In this document: positions 62,275-64,000 of the stretch, one piece after another
Layout: each line of letters opens with the position of its first letter
Numbering within the stretch: the stretch's first letter is position 1
Source: Bordetella genomosp. 9
GTDB lineage: Bacteria > Pseudomonadota > Gammaproteobacteria > Burkholderiales > Burkholderiaceae_B
Assembly (NCBI RefSeq): GCF_002261425.1
Contig: NZ_NEVJ01000002.1
Span: forward strand, 248,001-312,000
Reading direction: 5' to 3'
DNA: 64,000 nucleotides
The notes under the pieces: model-generated
Seen by the model: the letters and a program-made list of their open reading frames with translations, nothing else
The model's database searches: none
What the model was told of the DNA's origin: nothing
Position numbers and translations under genes: made by a program

Positions 62275-63773
62275 AACGCCTGAGCCTGACGCAACGCCTG
62301 TCCCTGGTCTTCGCCTTGCTGCTGCTGGCGTGCATGGCGGCGGCCGCCTGGCTGCAGATCGGCGCCAACCGCCTGCGCGAGGAAGAAACCGCGCAGCGCC
62401 TGTCCAGCGGCCTGGCGCGGCATATCGCGGAAACCACGCCCTTGATGGACGAAGGCGGCCTGCGTCCCGGCGCGGTGCGCGACCTGTTCGCCAAGCTGAT
62501 GGCGGTGAATCCCAGCGTCGAGGTCTATCTGCTGGACAACGACGGCCGCATCGTCGGCGACGCCGCCCCGCGCGGCCGTCTCAAGCGCGACCGCGTGGAT
62601 ATCGAACCGGTGCGGCGCCTGCTATCCGGCGCGTCGCTGCCGATCTTCGGCGACGATCCACGCAGCGAAACGGCGCGCAAGGTCTTCGATGCCGCGCCCC
62701 TGCAGGTCGGCGGGCGCGACGCCGGCTATGTGTACGTGGTATTGCAGGGCGAGCGGCTGGAGGCCGTCTCCGCCAACCTCGCCGCCAGCAGCGTCCTGCG
62801 CACGACGCTGTGGTCCTTGGCCCTGGTGGCCCTGTGCTGCCTGATCGCCGGCCTGGTGGCCTTCAACCTGATCACGCGGCCGCTGCGGCGGCTGACCGGC
62901 GTGGTGCGTGACTTCGACGGCAACGAGGCCGCCGCGACGGCGACGCTGCAGGCCGCGCCGGCCCACGCGCTCCCGCCCGCCGGCGGCGACGAGATCGGCG
63001 TGCTGGAGCACGCCTTCCGCCAGATGGCCGCGCGCATCGCGGAGCAATGGCGCGAACTCAGCCGCCAGGACCAGCAGCGCCGCGAGCTGGTCGCCAACAT
63101 CTCGCACGATCTGCGCACGCCGCTGACGTCCCTGCACGGCTATCTGGAAACGCTGCTGGTGAAGGCCGATACGCTGGATGGCGCCGAGCGGCGGCGCTAC
63201 CTGGAAACGGCGCTGGGACAGAGCCGCAAGGTCGGGCGGCTGGCGCAATCGCTGTTCGAGCTGGCGCGGCTGGAATCCGGGCTGATCCATCCCGACAAGG
63301 AAGTCTTCGTGCTGCCGGACCTGGTCCAGGACGTCTTCCAGAAGTTCGAACTGTCGGCGGAGGCGCGCGGCGTACGCCTGGCGGCCGATTTCGACCGAGA
63401 CCTACCGCCAGTGGAGGCGGACGTCGGGATGATCGAGCGCGTGCTTACCAACCTGCTCGACAACGCCATCCGCCATAGCCCGGCGGGCGGTACCGTGGAT
63501 GTTCGCATGAGCACGCTGGACGGCGGGGCGCGGGTTTCCGTCAGCGATGACGGGCCCGGCATACCCGAACCCCTGCGGGCCAACCTGTTCACGCGCGCGT
63601 CGGTGTGGCGCGCCGATAACGCCCAGGCCGGCGGCCTCGGGCTGCTGACGGTGCATCGGATACTCGCGCTGCACGGCTGCGAAATACGGCTCGCGCGGCG
63701 CGCCGGCCGCGGCGCCGTCTTCGAATTCCGCCTGCCCGCCCGCGACGCGTCTCCGGCGCTCCTGGACGTTTGA
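62271..63773 (+). CDS. Sensor histidine kinase, EnvZ-type
   Basis: A 500-residue inner-membrane kinase. Membrane segments lie at about 9-28 and 176-202, with a periplasmic sensor region of about 150 residues between them, then a HAMP linker. The phosphoacceptor is His279 in ANISHDLRTPLTSLHGY, followed by the N box LTNLLDNAIRHSPAGG and G1 DDGPGIP of the ATPase domain. It phosphorylates the regulator encoded just upstream. The stimulus is unknown. Confidence 0.93.
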   Translation: MKRLSLTQRLSLVFALLLLACMAAAAWLQIGANRLREEETAQRLSSGLARHIAETTPLMDEGGLRPGAVRDLFAKLMAVNPSVEVYLLDNDGRIVGDAAPRGRLKRDRVDIEPVRRLLSGASLPIFGDDPRSETARKVFDAAPLQVGGRDAGYVYVVLQGERLEAVSANLAASSVLRTTLWSLALVALCCLIAGLVAFNLITRPLRRLTGVVRDFDGNEAAATATLQAAPAHALPPAGGDEIGVLEHAFRQMAARIAEQWRELSRQDQQRRELVANISHDLRTPLTSLHGYLETLLVKADTLDGAERRRYLETALGQSRKVGRLAQSLFELARLESGLIHPDKEVFVLPDLVQDVFQKFELSAEARGVRLAADFDRDLPPVEADVGMIERVLTNLLDNAIRHSPAGGTVDVRMSTLDGGARVSVSDDGPGIPEPLRANLFTRASVWRADNAQAGGLGLLTVHRILALHGCEIRLARRAGRGAVFEFRLPARDASPALLDV

Positions 63774-63982
63774 GGTCTCTTCCCGTGACGCGGGCGGCGG
63801 CGTCCAGGCGCGCCGCGCCCCGTCCTGTCCATCGATAGATGTAGAGCCGTGCTTTCGATCTAGGAGGCCCCGCGCGGGCGCTCGCTCGTCCGTCCTAGGA
63901 TGAACGCATTCTGGAGCTCTCGCATTACTGCGCGCACTATCTGCGCGGAGTAGGTACGACTGAACGCCCAATCGGATACGAC
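63774..63982. other. Intergenic stretch, nothing recognised
   Basis: A 209-bp gap after the kinase gene. No terminator, palindrome or convincing promoter was seen. Confidence 0.4.
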
Positions 63983-64000
63983 ATGGACAAGAAGACCGTT
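63983..64000 (+). CDS. Possible start of a gene cut by the window edge
   Basis: ATG at 63983 opens MDKKTV and the frame runs off the end. No strong ribosome site is visible. It is too short to identify. Confidence 0.25.

Overview
The window is GC-rich, gene-dense bacterial chromosome with betaproteobacterial character, most like Bordetella, Achromobacter or a relative in the Alcaligenaceae. The grounds are a KdsA of that type at the left edge, four Bug-type (tripartite tricarboxylate family) solute receptors, five LysR regulators, and a run of small catabolic operons each paired with its own transporter. No phage, insertion sequence, CRISPR array or rRNA is visible; there is one tRNA-Arg(ACG). 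The genus is an inference from gene content.

Layout. 1-4.6 kb: the 3' end of kdsA, a LysR gene divergent from an MFS carrier, an SDR oxidoreductase and a second LysR gene. 4.8-11.2 kb: a tightly overlapping operon for a LeuC/LeuD-type hydro-lyase, an isocitrate-lyase/PEP-mutase-family enzyme and a complete NMT1/TauA-like ABC importer. 11.3-14.2 kb: a DUF2946 protein and a TonB-dependent receptor. 14.3-21.8 kb: a nitrilase-family hydrolase, a branched-chain/urea-type ABC importer with a fused permease-ATPase, and the AmiC/AmiR-like sensor and ANTAR antiterminator. The operon starts with a promoter, two hexaloop hairpins and an intrinsic terminator, the arrangement expected of an ANTAR-controlled leader. 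22-24.3 kb: a hybrid histidine kinase. 24.4-30.2 kb: a succinate-dehydrogenase/fumarate-reductase-like complex interleaved with a Bug receptor and a two-subunit class I fumarase-like hydro-lyase. 30.2-37.4 kb: a TauE-like exporter, a ThDP enzyme, two Bug receptors, two LysR genes and the tRNA. 37.5-39.7 kb: a DUF3604/PHP-type protein.

39.7-54.6 kb holds HyuA/HyuB hydantoinase-type subunits, two DAO-family flavin oxidoreductases, a peptide/opine-type ABC importer, a HAD dehalogenase-like protein, a LysR regulator and a Tat-exported Bug receptor. Four copies of a 17-bp LysR-type palindrome (consensus CATACATTTTTGATATG) lie centred about 64 bp upstream of the start predicted from four separate sigma70-like promoters in this stretch. 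This suggests one regulon run by the LysR protein encoded at 52604.

54.9-60.3 kb is a second catabolic cluster: two beta-hydroxyacid dehydrogenases, an MFS carrier, a double carboxymuconolactone-decarboxylase-like protein, an MBL-fold hydrolase and a NIPSNAP protein. A different motif (TATTGACNGAYTGT) is shared by three of its intergenic regions. 60.4-63.8 kb holds a small unknown protein, an exported MsrA and an OmpR/EnvZ-type two-component pair.
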